Assembly: GCA_902569405.1 (NCBI GenBank)
Contig: CACFTX010000001.1
Location: 1-64,000 of the forward strand
DNA from: an uncultured Pelagibacteraceae bacterium
Lineage (GTDB): Bacteria; Pseudomonadota; Alphaproteobacteria; Pelagibacterales; Pelagibacteraceae
Direction: 5' to 3'
Length of the DNA: 64,000 nucleotides
This document shows positions 38,972 to 47,436 of the stretch, piece by piece (positions within the stretch are counted from its first letter, which is position 1; each line of letters starts with the position of its first letter). The position numbers and the translations under genes were made by a program. The notes beneath the pieces are model-generated. The model did not search any database. It was not told the origin of the DNA and saw nothing but the letters and a program-made list of their open reading frames with translations.

Positions 38972-39384
38972 CTATCTGCATAAACTTTTTCGTCTTTCTC
39001 GTGTTTTTCTTGAGCTGTAATACAAAGCGTTGCTACCGGCCTTGCCATTAATCTTTTAATGCCAATTGGTTCCCCTGTTTCTTCACAAAAACCATACGTT
39101 CCATCTTTAATTTTTTTTAGTGCTGAATCAATCTTAGCTATTAGTTTAATTTGTCTGTTAATTGCTTTCATCTCAACATTTTTATCAGTGTAAGAACTTG
39201 CTTGATCCACTACATCAGCAGAAACACTGTTGTCATCTAACGATCCATTATACAAGGCTTCATTGTTTGCCTTAATAATATCTGACTTCCATTCAGTTAG
39301 TTTTTTCTTGAAATAAGCTTTGTGTTTTTCGCACATATACTTTTCAGTTGATTTTGGTACATAAGTTTTAGAGATTTTAACCAT
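38968..39384 (-). CDS. dksA: DksA/TraR-family RNA polymerase-binding factor with a two-cysteine zinc-finger region
   Basis: A 138-residue DksA homologue: coiled coil (about 20-95) with an acidic tip (SADVVDQASSYTD), then the globular GFCEETGEPIGIKRLMARPVATLC region. In E. coli DksA four cysteines bind zinc; here Cys100 and Cys121 are kept (same 21-residue spacing), but Thr103 and Ala124 replace the other two. It is therefore a low-zinc or zinc-free form, like several alphaproteobacterial and DksA2-type proteins. It modulates transcription with ppGpp. It is read from a strong promoter at 39406-39433. Confidence 0.92.
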   Translation of the reverse strand: MVKISKTYVPKSTEKYMCEKHKAYFKKKLTEWKSDIIKANNEALYNGSLDDNSVSADVVDQASSYTDKNVEMKAINRQIKLIAKIDSALKKIKDGTYGFCEETGEPIGIKRLMARPVATLCITAQEKHEKDEKVYADS

Positions 39385-39405
39385 AGTATAATTTTGACGT
39401 GGCGG

Positions 39406-39433
39406 AGTATATTCAGCAATTAATAGGTGTCAA
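39406..39433 (-). promoter_or_regulatory. Near-consensus sigma-70 promoter of dksA
   Basis: On the reverse strand TTGACA (39433-39428), a 16-base spacer and TATACT (39411-39406) precede the dksA ATG by 21 bases. It is the closest match to consensus that I found in the window, suggesting strong constitutive expression. Confidence 0.65.
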
Positions 39434-39462
39434 TACAACTTAATTCGTATAAATTTAGATAA

Positions 39463-40785
39463 ATGAATATTTATAAAACAAATATAAATAAATTCTTCTA
39501 CATCTTTTTATTAATTCATTTATCTGTCTGGACATTAATTCCTTCTCTAACTAATCAAAATTTACCGTTAGATACTATTGAAGCTTTAGCGTGGAGTAGC
39601 AATTTAGAATGGGGTTTTAACAAACACCCACCAGCGAGCGCATTTTTTGTTGAAATTTTTTATCAGATTTTTGGAAGCAATGACTGGGCGTATTATTTAT
39701 TAAGTCAAATTTTTGTAATATTTACTTTTTTTATCATTTGGAAGTTTTCCTACGAATTTTTAGGAAACAAAAATCTTTCTTTATTTTCTGTATTGTTACT
39801 TGAGACAATTTATTTTTATAATTTTACATCGCCTGAATTTAATGTAAACGTATGCCAACTGCCTTTCTGGGCATTGACAGTTTATTACTCTTGGAAACTT
39901 TATTATAAAAAAAATATTGATATTAAAGATGGTGTATTATTAGGATTTTTTGCTGCATTTGGTTTTTTATCTAAATATCTATTTATTTACTTGTTAATCT
40001 CGATTGATTTATTATTTTTTTATTTAATCTTTATAAAAAAGGATAAAAAATATGATTTTAAATATTTAATCCCTTTAATAGTTTTTGTTGGTTTGTTAAT
40101 TCCTCATATTATCTGGTTAATAAATAATGATTATATTACGATTACTTATGGCCTTCATAGAACAGGTTTAAGTGAACCAAATTTTATTGATCATTTAAAA
40201 TATCCACTTATATTTCTAGTTAAACAGATTGGAATATTGATCCCATTTTTTATATTAAGCTTATTTTTAACTTCTAAATTTAAATTTAATTTAAAATTTA
40301 ATGACAAAAAATTACTTTTTTTACTATCGATAAATATATTGCCAATTATGCTAATATTTCTAACTTCTTTTATTTTAGGAGTCAAAATAAGAACTATGTG
40401 GATGACTCCTTTTTATTTGTTTATTGGAACTTTGTTAATTTATATTTTTCAAAAACAAATAAACTTAAAAAAAATTAAAAATTTTTATATCACTTTCATT
40501 TTTTTATTTTTACTTTCTCCAATTATTTATGCTTATAATTCAATAAACCAGATAGATAAAAGAACAGATTATCTTGGAAAAGAAATAGCAGCGAAAGTTC
40601 AAAAAAAATGGGATTTGGAATTTAATGAACCAATTAATGTTGTTTTGGGCAATGAATGGTACGCTGGAAATTTGTCATATCATTTAAAATCTAGACCAAC
40701 CTGGGAAGGAGAACTGGATAAAAGTAAGTTAGACAGTTATAATATGTTTATTTGTGTAGACAATATATGTGTAGGAAATAAATGA
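39463..40785 (+). CDS. GT39/ArnT-like membrane glycosyltransferase
   Basis: A 440-residue integral membrane protein with about ten hydrophobic segments. The first extracytoplasmic loop carries LDTIEALAWSSNLEWGFNKHPP, matching the D-E and HPP features of the dolichol-phosphate-mannosyltransferase/ArnT superfamily (GT39/PMT_2), which transfers sugars from polyprenyl phosphates. The target here may be lipid A, glycolipid or protein. The neighbouring GT2 enzyme at 40912 is the type that would make the polyprenyl-phosphate sugar donor. Specificity cannot be read. Confidence 0.82.
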   Translation: MNIYKTNINKFFYIFLLIHLSVWTLIPSLTNQNLPLDTIEALAWSSNLEWGFNKHPPASAFFVEIFYQIFGSNDWAYYLLSQIFVIFTFFIIWKFSYEFLGNKNLSLFSVLLLETIYFYNFTSPEFNVNVCQLPFWALTVYYSWKLYYKKNIDIKDGVLLGFFAAFGFLSKYLFIYLLISIDLLFFYLIFIKKDKKYDFKYLIPLIVFVGLLIPHIIWLINNDYITITYGLHRTGLSEPNFIDHLKYPLIFLVKQIGILIPFFILSLFLTSKFKFNLKFNDKKLLFLLSINILPIMLIFLTSFILGVKIRTMWMTPFYLFIGTLLIYIFQKQINLKKIKNFYITFIFLFLLSPIIYAYNSINQIDKRTDYLGKEIAAKVQKKWDLEFNEPINVVLGNEWYAGNLSYHLKSRPTWEGELDKSKLDSYNMFICVDNICVGNK

Positions 40786-40907
40786 AAAATTTTTTCAACG
40801 ATAAAGTAAAAAAAATACTATTTATAGTTTTAATTGTTTTAGCGATTGAACTTTCAGGTCACGGTATATTTGCATCTTTAATGAGATTTTTGAATTCATT
40901 AAATTAG
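40782..40907 (+). CDS. 41-residue single-span membrane peptide, unrecognised
   Basis: A short frame of 41 codons starts with ATG overlapping the TGA stop of the GT39 gene by four bases (ATGA) and ends four bases before the GT2 ATG. The peptide has a basic N-terminus (MKNFFNDKVKK), a hydrophobic helix (ILFIVLIVLAIEL, about 12-24) and an amphipathic tail. Overlap with upstream and tight spacing downstream suggest real translation. I do not recognise the family. A role as a small subunit of the glycosyltransferase pair is inference. Confidence 0.6.
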   Translation: MKNFFNDKVKKILFIVLIVLAIELSGHGIFASLMRFLNSLN

Positions 40908-40911
40908 ATTT

Positions 40912-41781
40912 ATGAAAGTTAAAATATTAATACCTATCTATAATGATTGGCGCTCAGTTTTTGAACTTTTAAAAAATATTGACCAAGAAATTAATAACGT
41001 TAATGCCGAAATATCCGTATTAATTATTAACGATGGATCAAACGAAGAAAAAGAGGAAGTTTCTGAATTCAAAATTATAAAATCAGTTAAAATTATAAAT
41101 ATGAAAAAGAATAAAGGACATGCACGATGTAATGCTGCAGGTCTAAAATATATATTTGAAAACGAAGATTTTGATTATGTTATTCCAATGGATGGAGATG
41201 GGGAAGATCGACCTGAAGAAATAAAATTATTAATAGAAAAATCTAAAGATTACCCAGATGATGTAATAACAGCAAATAGAGTTAAAAGATCAGAAGGTTT
41301 ATTATTTAAATTCTGCTATGAAGCACACAAGCTTTTAACTTTAATTTTTACAGGACAAAATATAAAGTTTGGTAATTTTTCTTTGTTGCCAAAATCAATC
41401 GTCGAAAAAATGGTTAATGAAAAAGCAACTTGGAATAGTTTTTCTGGCTCATTGTGCAAAGTTTCAAAAGAGAGAAAATCAATTTCATCTACACGTGGCA
41501 ATAGATATTTTGGACCATCAAAAATGAGTTTTTTAAATTTAATTCAACACTCTTTATCGATAATTTCTGTTTTTAAATTTACTTGGTTGGTAAGGTCAGT
41601 AATATTTTTGTTAATTTACTGTTATTTTATTTCGAATTTTATTTCTATAATTACTTTAATACCAGTAGTTGTAATAATTGTTATGAATGCAATGATTTTT
41701 ACACTTTCTGCAAGAGAAAATTTAAATGAATATAAAAACTCACTAACAAATATTTCCAACATTGATACCATTAAAGGATGA
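40912..41781 (+). CDS. GT2-family glycosyltransferase (polyprenyl-phosphate sugar synthase-like)
   Basis: A 289-residue protein. The N-terminal GT-A domain has KILIPIYNDWRSVFELL, VLIINDGS and the catalytic IPMDGDGEDRPEEI (DxD-like). Two hydrophobic segments follow near residues 222-240 and 243-266, the arrangement of membrane-bound GT2 enzymes such as DPM1/GtrB types. It probably loads a sugar on polyprenyl phosphate for the GT39-like enzyme upstream. Donor and sugar are unknown. Confidence 0.85.
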   Translation: MKVKILIPIYNDWRSVFELLKNIDQEINNVNAEISVLIINDGSNEEKEEVSEFKIIKSVKIINMKKNKGHARCNAAGLKYIFENEDFDYVIPMDGDGEDRPEEIKLLIEKSKDYPDDVITANRVKRSEGLLFKFCYEAHKLLTLIFTGQNIKFGNFSLLPKSIVEKMVNEKATWNSFSGSLCKVSKERKSISSTRGNRYFGPSKMSFLNLIQHSLSIISVFKFTWLVRSVIFLLIYCYFISNFISIITLIPVVVIIVMNAMIFTLSARENLNEYKNSLTNISNIDTIKG

Positions 41782-41841
41782 AAAAGATTTAATTAGCTTT
41801 TTTACTTTAAAAATGATTTAAAATAAAAAAATTTAATTTTT

Positions 41842-43044
41842 ATGTATTTTATCAACCCTTTTAAAGCTTTAAGACCAACTAAAGAAAATGCATCTTCAGT
41901 AGCCATTGCTAGCACAGACCATCTAGGGGAAGATGGAAAAAAAGATTATTTAAAAAAAAATCCTTGGAGTTATTTAAATGTTTTTAATGCCAGCAATGAA
42001 TCACAATCAAAAGAACAATTTGAATTAATGAAAAAAAAATCCATATTAACAAAAGATGAAAAAACTTGTTTTTATATTTACAAAATATCAGATAAAAATC
42101 ATGAACAAATTGGAATAATTGGAACTGCAAAATTAGCTGCTTATGATAATTTACACATTCGTGGCCATGAAGAAATTTTCTTAGAACGTGCACAAAAAAG
42201 ACTTAAGCAGATGAATAATTTAAATGCACAAATAGGTCCCATTTATACAATTTATCCTGACAACGAACAGCTTAACGAATTATTAAAGAAAGAAATTTTA
42301 TCAAAACCAATATATTCATTTGATGCTCTTGATAAATGCAAACATGAAATTTGGGTTCTAAACGAAGAACAAAAAATAAAAAAAATATGTGATTTATTTA
42401 ATTCTATAAACCGTATTTATATTGCTGACGGACACCACAGAATGGAAGCTTTATCTAAACTATCAGAATTTAAAAAACATAAAAATCCTAACCACACAGG
42501 AGATGAACCTTATAATTATTTTATGGTTGCTATATTTCCTCAAAGTCAAGCAAGATTACTTGATTACAATAGGTTAATAAAAGATTTATACGGATATTCT
42601 CCAAAAGATTTTATCAAAGAAATTAAAAAGAAATTTAAAGTTGAAAAACATGATTCTTTTTATAAGCCAAAAAAACCTCAAACGTTTGGAATGTATTTAG
42701 ATAAACAATGGTATTCTTTGGAGTTAAAAGAACCACCTGAGCAAAATCTATTTCATATTATTAACCTAGATATTAATTTATTACACTATTACTTATTGGA
42801 ACCAATTTTAGGAATTGGCGATCCAAGATATGATAATAGAATAGATTTTTTAGCTGGATTTCATGGATTAAAAGCAATTGAAAACAAGGTAAATTCTAGA
42901 GAAGCTGAAGTAGGTTTTGCATTGTTTGCTACTCAAATGAAAAATGTAATAAGTTTTGCAGATAAAAAATTAAATATGCCACCAAAATCCACTTGGTTTG
43001 ATCCTAAACCTTTAGATGGACTAGTCGCGTACGATTTTGAATAA
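41842..43044 (+). CDS. DUF1015-family protein next to serC-serA
   Basis: A 400-residue soluble protein of the DUF1015 family (recognised from the FINPFKALRPTKENA start and the central IYIADGHHRMEALSKL). Biochemical function is not established to my knowledge. The DGHHR string resembles the nucleotide/phosphate-binding motif of the ParB/Srx fold, which includes free-serine kinases (SerK, SbnI). It is followed by serC and serA on the same strand, an association also known to me in other phyla. A role in serine or phosphoserine metabolism is therefore inferred. Gaps of 60 and 122 bases flank it. Confidence 0.85.
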   Translation: MYFINPFKALRPTKENASSVAIASTDHLGEDGKKDYLKKNPWSYLNVFNASNESQSKEQFELMKKKSILTKDEKTCFYIYKISDKNHEQIGIIGTAKLAAYDNLHIRGHEEIFLERAQKRLKQMNNLNAQIGPIYTIYPDNEQLNELLKKEILSKPIYSFDALDKCKHEIWVLNEEQKIKKICDLFNSINRIYIADGHHRMEALSKLSEFKKHKNPNHTGDEPYNYFMVAIFPQSQARLLDYNRLIKDLYGYSPKDFIKEIKKKFKVEKHDSFYKPKKPQTFGMYLDKQWYSLELKEPPEQNLFHIINLDINLLHYYLLEPILGIGDPRYDNRIDFLAGFHGLKAIENKVNSREAEVGFALFATQMKNVISFADKKLNMPPKSTWFDPKPLDGLVAYDFE

Positions 43045-43166
43045 TAAATTTATAATTTTTTCTTCTTATATCTGCGTCAATTACTCATTTTTTATTTCTA
43101 AAAAATATATATAAAAAAAATAGTGATAAATTTTTTTAAAAAGAAATATATCTAAAAATTATTTTT

Positions 43167-44321
43167 ATGGAAAAACCAAGTACAAAACCTAAAAATCCAA
43201 ATTTTTCAAGCGGACCATGCTCTAAACGTCCTGGTTGGAGTATGGATGTTTTAAAAGATACACCAATAGGAAGATCTCACAGACATAAAGTATGTAAAGA
43301 GAAACTTAATGAAGCAATAGTTAAATCAAAAAAAATATTGGAACTGCCTGAATCTTATCATGTTGGTATAATGACAGGTTCAAATACAGGAGCTTTAGAA
43401 GCTGCCATGTGGTCCCTTTTAGGATGCAAAGGAGTTGACGTTTTAGCTTGGGAAAATTTTGGAAAAGATTGGGTAATAGACGTGCTTGAACAATTAAAAA
43501 TAAAAGACGTTAATAGCTATGTAACTGATTATGGTACTCTTCCTGATTTGACAAAAGTTAATTTCAAAAATGATGTAATATTTACTTGGAATGGAACAAC
43601 TGCCGGTGTGAGAATTCCTAATGGTGACTGGATACCTGATGATAGAGAAGGCTTAACTATTTGTGATGCTACATCAGGAATTTTTGCTATGGACATAGAT
43701 TGTAGCAAACTTGATGTTATAACATGGTCTTGGCAAAAAGTTTTGGGAGCAGAAGCTGCTCATGGAATGATAGCGTTATCTCCTCGTGCAGTTCAGAGAC
43801 TTGAAACTCACGTTCCATCTTGGCCAATTCCAAAATTATTTAGATTAGCAAGTAAGAAAAAATTAATAAAAGGTATTTTTGAAGGTGGTACAATCAATAC
43901 TCCTTCAATGATTTGCGTTGAAGATGTATTGGATGCTTTAAAATGGGTTGAGTCAGTAGGCGGCACAAAGGGATTAATAAAAATTTCAAATGACAACTTA
44001 CAAATTGTAGAAGACTGGATAAGTAAAAGTGATAATTTTAAATTTATGTGTGAAGATAAAAAATTAAGATCTTCAACAAGTATTACAGTGTTAATTAAAG
44101 ATGAATGGTTTGCAAAATTTAACGAAGAAGAGCAAAGAGGAGTATTAAAAAAATTATTTTCGCTTTTAGAAAAAGAAGGGGTTGCCAACGATATTAATGG
44201 TTATCCCAAAGCGCCTCCCAGTATAAGGATATGGGGCGGATCAACTGTACAAAATAGTGACATCAAAGCATTGTTGCCTTGGATTGATTGGGCGTATAAT
44301 TCAATAAAAAATAATGCCTAA
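43167..44321 (+). CDS. serC: Phosphoserine aminotransferase SerC (alphaproteobacterial type)
   Basis: A 384-residue PLP aminotransferase of the TIGR01365-like SerC group. N-terminal KPKNPNFSSGPCSKRPGW, TGSNTGALEAAMWSLLG, and the PLP lysine in ITWSWQKVLGAEAAHGM are evident. It converts 3-phosphohydroxypyruvate to phosphoserine. It overlaps serA by eight bases, so product and substrate enzymes are co-translated. The 122-base AT-rich gap upstream shows no clear riboswitch or terminator. Confidence 0.95.
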   Translation: MEKPSTKPKNPNFSSGPCSKRPGWSMDVLKDTPIGRSHRHKVCKEKLNEAIVKSKKILELPESYHVGIMTGSNTGALEAAMWSLLGCKGVDVLAWENFGKDWVIDVLEQLKIKDVNSYVTDYGTLPDLTKVNFKNDVIFTWNGTTAGVRIPNGDWIPDDREGLTICDATSGIFAMDIDCSKLDVITWSWQKVLGAEAAHGMIALSPRAVQRLETHVPSWPIPKLFRLASKKKLIKGIFEGGTINTPSMICVEDVLDALKWVESVGGTKGLIKISNDNLQIVEDWISKSDNFKFMCEDKKLRSSTSITVLIKDEWFAKFNEEEQRGVLKKLFSLLEKEGVANDINGYPKAPPSIRIWGGSTVQNSDIKALLPWIDWAYNSIKNNA

Positions 44322-45249
44322 AGTTTTAATTTCAGATTCAATGAGCAATGTTGCTCAAAAAATTTTTGAGAAAAATAATATTTCCGTTGATGTAAAAACC
44401 GGTTTGTCAGAAGAAGAAATTATAAAAATTATTCCAGAGTATGATGGAATGGTTGTTAGATCTGCTACAAAAGTAACTAAAAAAATTATTGAAGCTGCAA
44501 AAAATTTAAAAGTAATTGGTAGAGCAGGAGCCGGTGTTGATAATATAGATTTGCCGACAGCTAAAGAAAAAAATATGATTGTTATGAATACTCCCGGTGG
44601 AAATGCTAATGCAACAGCAGAACATGCGTTTGCATTAATTATGTCGACGCTAAGAAAAATTCCTTTTGCCAACGACACAACACATAAAGGACAATGGGAG
44701 AAAAAAAATATTAAAGGCACTGAACTTTCAAAAAAAACGTTAGGCATAGTTGGATTTGGAAATGTAGGTGTAAGATTAAGTAATCTTGTTAAAGGTTTTG
44801 ATATGAAAATATTGGTTAATTCAAAATCGCTAGAATCTAGAAAAAAAGACTATCCTCATGTAGAAAATGTAAGTTTTGATGAATTGATAAGCAAAAGTGA
44901 CATTATAAGTTTTCATTGTAAGGCTCCTAAAGATGGTAAACCAATGATTACCAAAGAACATTATAAAAAAATGAAACCTACAACGTATATAATTAATGCA
45001 GCCAGAGGTAACATTGTCGATGAAAAAGATTTAAATGATGCGCTAAATGAAAATCTAGTTGCTGGAGCAGCAGTAGATGTATTTTCAAAAGAACCGGCTA
45101 AAGAAAATATTTTATTCAACAATCCAAAAGTTATTTTAACTCCGCATATAGCAGCATCTACAACAGAAGCCTCAATAGTTGTAGCTGAAATGGTAGCAAA
45201 CCAAATATCAGATTTTTTATTAAAAGGCGTTAAGGTTAATACTGTTTAA
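44314..45249 (+). CDS. serA: D-3-phosphoglycerate dehydrogenase SerA, short form
   Basis: A 311-residue 2-hydroxyacid dehydrogenase with NAD site LGIVGFGNVGVRL (about 143-155), RSATKVTKKIIEAAKNLKVIGRAGAGVDNID, and the catalytic Arg/Glu/His region (INAARGNIVDEKDL; LTPHIAASTTEAS). It lacks the ACT regulatory domain and the intervening domain of long SerA (about 525 residues), so no serine feedback through ACT is expected. The overlap with serC supports the 3PG dehydrogenase assignment over other hydroxyacid dehydrogenases. It abuts umuC with no spacer. Confidence 0.9.
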   Translation: MPKVLISDSMSNVAQKIFEKNNISVDVKTGLSEEEIIKIIPEYDGMVVRSATKVTKKIIEAAKNLKVIGRAGAGVDNIDLPTAKEKNMIVMNTPGGNANATAEHAFALIMSTLRKIPFANDTTHKGQWEKKNIKGTELSKKTLGIVGFGNVGVRLSNLVKGFDMKILVNSKSLESRKKDYPHVENVSFDELISKSDIISFHCKAPKDGKPMITKEHYKKMKPTTYIINAARGNIVDEKDLNDALNENLVAGAAVDVFSKEPAKENILFNNPKVILTPHIAASTTEASIVVAEMVANQISDFLLKGVKVNTV

Positions 45250-46530
45250 TTAATTAGCTTTTATTGTTGGTAGAGAATAAAAATCAGCTGTATCTATTTT
45301 TGAATAATGTTGCCTTTTTGAATTCCATTTTTTATGAATGCCAGCACTTGCAAGACTTAAAGTTGATCGACCATATCGATAATTAGTATTATCAATAGAT
45401 TTCATTAAGTTATTTATTTTTTCATCTCTTTCTGAAGAAAATAAATTTTTTTCATTATTTGAATCTGACAAATGAGACAATATCACTCCAGCTTTTTGAT
45501 ATCTATAACCATTTTTAAAAATAGTTTCTAAATTAGAAATCGCAGCTTTTACAATTTCAATGCTATTATTAGTAGCTATTGGCAAGTCTATTGTTTTCGA
45601 ATTAGAGTAAAAACCATATCGATTTTGAAAAGGACTTGTTCTAATAAAAACTGTTATTGATTTTGTAACTAAAGATTCGGATCTAATTTTTTCTGAAGCA
45701 TTCAAAGAATAACCAGCTATTGCCTCTTTTAATTCTTGAAAATCTTCTACTCTTTTTCCAAATGAACGCGACACAATACAGCTCTTTCTTTTAGAACTTG
45801 TTGTTTCTAAGTCAATACAAGAAATACCTTTAAGCTCCATTGCTGTTCTTGAGCTTAAAACATTAGAGCTTTTTTTAATCCATGTATTGGATTTATTTTT
45901 TAACTGTTTTGCATTATAAATTCCATTTTGATGATAAAATTTTGTCAGTTGTTTACCAACTCCCCATACATCATTAATTTCTACTTTTTCTAATATTGGA
46001 TCAATATTTTCAACTCCCACCAAACTAACAACACCAGATTGCTTTTTTTTAGCTATATGATTTGCAACCTTGCTCAAAGTTTTGGTTTTTGCAATGCCGA
46101 TACTAGTTGGTATACCGGTCCATTTTAAAACTATACTTCTAATTTCTTTACCAATATCTTCCACTTCGTTATCAGGAAAATTTGATAAATCTAGAAAAGC
46201 TTCATCTATTGAATAAATTTCTATTTCAGAATTAAATCTTTTAAGAGTTCTCATTACCCTTCTGGATAAATCTCCGTACAAAGAATAATTTGATGAAAAC
46301 ACTTGAACATTGTTTTTAATAATAATATCTTTTTCTTTAAAATAAGGTTCTCCCATTTTAATACCTAAAGCTTTTGCCTCTGTTGATCTTGAAATAATGC
46401 AGCCATCATTATTTGATAAAACAACTACCGGTTTATTTCTCAACCTAGGATTGAACAGTCTTTCACATGAAACATAGAAAGAATTGCAGTCAACAAGGGC
46501 TATTTTTTTAGTATGTTGAGTGAATGACAT
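45250..46530 (-). CDS. umuC: Translesion DNA polymerase V catalytic subunit UmuC
   Basis: A 426-residue Y-family polymerase. [17 protein letters not shown] holds the first metal-binding Asp, and [11 protein letters not shown] the catalytic pair; [16 protein letters not shown] and [19 protein letters not shown] are typical of UmuC. I chose ATG 46530 (MSFTQHTKK); the frame extends 40 codons upstream inside umuD. It overlaps umuD by 23 bases in the usual umuDC arrangement. It copies damaged templates during SOS. Confidence 0.96.
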   Translation of the reverse strand: MSFTQHTKKIALVDCNSFYVSCERLFNPRLRNKPVVVLSNNDGCIISRSTEAKALGIKMGEPYFKEKDIIIKNNVQVFSSNYSLYGDLSRRVMRTLKRFNSEIEIYSIDEAFLDLSNFPDNEVEDIGKEIRSIVLKWTGIPTSIGIAKTKTLSKVANHIAKKKQSGVVSLVGVENIDPILEKVEINDVWGVGKQLTKFYHQNGIYNAKQLKNKSNTWIKKSSNVLSSRTAMELKGISCIDLETTSSKRKSCIVSRSFGKRVEDFQELKEAIAGYSLNASEKIRSESLVTKSITVFIRTSPFQNRYGFYSNSKTIDLPIATNNSIEIVKAAISNLETIFKNGYRYQKAGVILSHLSDSNNEKNLFSSERDEKINNLMKSIDNTNYRYGRSTLSLASAGIHKKWNSKRQHYSKIDTADFYSLPTIKAN

Positions 46531-46903
46531 AAGTAACAACCCCCCAGATAAAAACGTTTGAATCTTCATCAATGATAATTTTATCTTCAGTGTTATTTGA
46601 TCCTGATGATAAAAAGTTTTGATTTTTTGATTTAATAAAATTTTTAACAACTAATTCGTCATGAACATTTGCAACTACGGTAGAGAAATTTTTGGGCTCT
46701 AAACTTCTATCGACTACCAATAAATCACCATCATAAATACCAACATCGGTCATGGATTTTCCTTGAACTCGGATAACAAAAGTTGCTGGAACATTTTTTA
46801 TTAGGTGAACGTTAAGATCAACGTCCTCTTCTATGTAGTCTGTTGCAGGAGAAGGAAAACCAGCTCCAGCTTTATGCAGGTAAAATGGTACAGTTAATTT
46901 CAT
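46508..46903 (-). CDS. umuD: Self-cleaving polymerase V subunit UmuD
   Basis: A 131-residue LexA/UmuD-like S24 peptidase. The predicted self-cleavage site is Ala14-Gly15 in [13 protein letters not shown] (Cys-Gly in E. coli). The nucleophile Ser is in [20 protein letters not shown] and the general-base Lys in HDELVVKNF. It becomes UmuD' after RecA-stimulated cleavage and activates UmuC. The N-terminal arm is shorter than in E. coli (139 residues). The SOS box directly before its ATG indicates LexA control. Confidence 0.95.
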   Translation of the reverse strand: MKLTVPFYLHKAGAGFPSPATDYIEEDVDLNVHLIKNVPATFVIRVQGKSMTDVGIYDGDLLVVDRSLEPKNFSTVVANVHDELVVKNFIKSKNQNFLSSGSNNTEDKIIIDEDSNVFIWGVVTYVIHSTY

Positions 46904-46950
46904 GTTCTTGCTTTGTTCTCATTAATACTCTAATTTTCCAATATAGTCAA
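46904..46950 (-). promoter_or_regulatory. SOS (LexA) box and promoter of umuDC
   Basis: GTTC-N7-GTTC (46904-46918), the alphaproteobacterial LexA consensus, touches the umuD ATG. On the reverse strand TTGACT (46950-46945), 17 bases and TATTAA (46927-46922) form a good sigma-70 promoter, so transcription should begin near 46915, inside the box. LexA binding would block initiation, and the mRNA leader would be only about a dozen bases with no room for a normal Shine-Dalgarno site. The remaining bases to 47064 hold no visible gene. Confidence 0.8.
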
Positions 46951-47064
46951 ATAAGTTGTATTTTGAGTCTGTAAGTGAATCGAAAAGGAATCAAAACGTG
47001 AACATTAATAGCTGTATTTTGTTACATTGTGGATAACTTCAACTAAGGGTAGTCTGCAAAAATT

Positions 47065-47436
47065 ATGAAAAAAAAAGTTACATGCCATTGTGGAGAAGTT
47101 GAATTGGAAGTTAATTTCCCTGAAGAGGGCATTGGTAAAGTTACAAGATGTAACTGTTCTATTTGTAAAAGGAAATCAGCTACCATGGCAAGAGTTGATC
47201 AATCAGAGCTCAAAGTTATTAAGGGCAAAGATAAAATTAAACTTTATCAATATAATACGAAAATAGCTCAACATTATTTTTGTGGCAATTGTGGAATTTA
47301 TACTCATCACATCCCAAGGTCTGCACCAGAAGCATATGGAGTAAATGTTGGTTGTATTGAAGGTGTAGATCCGCTTGAATTGAAAGATGTAAATTTTTTT
47401 GATGGAGAAAACCATCCTTTAGATCAAAAAAAATAA
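47065..47436 (+). CDS. GFA/CENP-V-family zinc protein
   Basis: A 123-residue protein of the glutathione-dependent formaldehyde-activating (GFA) fold. Zinc-binding cysteines are visible in CHCGEVELEV, CNCSICKRKSA and YFCGNCGIYTHH. True Gfa enzymes speed up S-hydroxymethylglutathione formation, but many relatives have no known activity, so only the fold is claimed. Its stop overlaps the TolC-like gene start by one base. It is divergent from umuDC. Confidence 0.85.
   Translation: MKKKVTCHCGEVELEVNFPEEGIGKVTRCNCSICKRKSATMARVDQSELKVIKGKDKIKLYQYNTKIAQHYFCGNCGIYTHHIPRSAPEAYGVNVGCIEGVDPLELKDVNFFDGENHPLDQKK

Noticed and set aside
43045-43166. Possible riboswitch in the gap before serC
   Set aside because: The 122 bases are almost pure A/T with no GC-containing stems or recognisable aptamer core.
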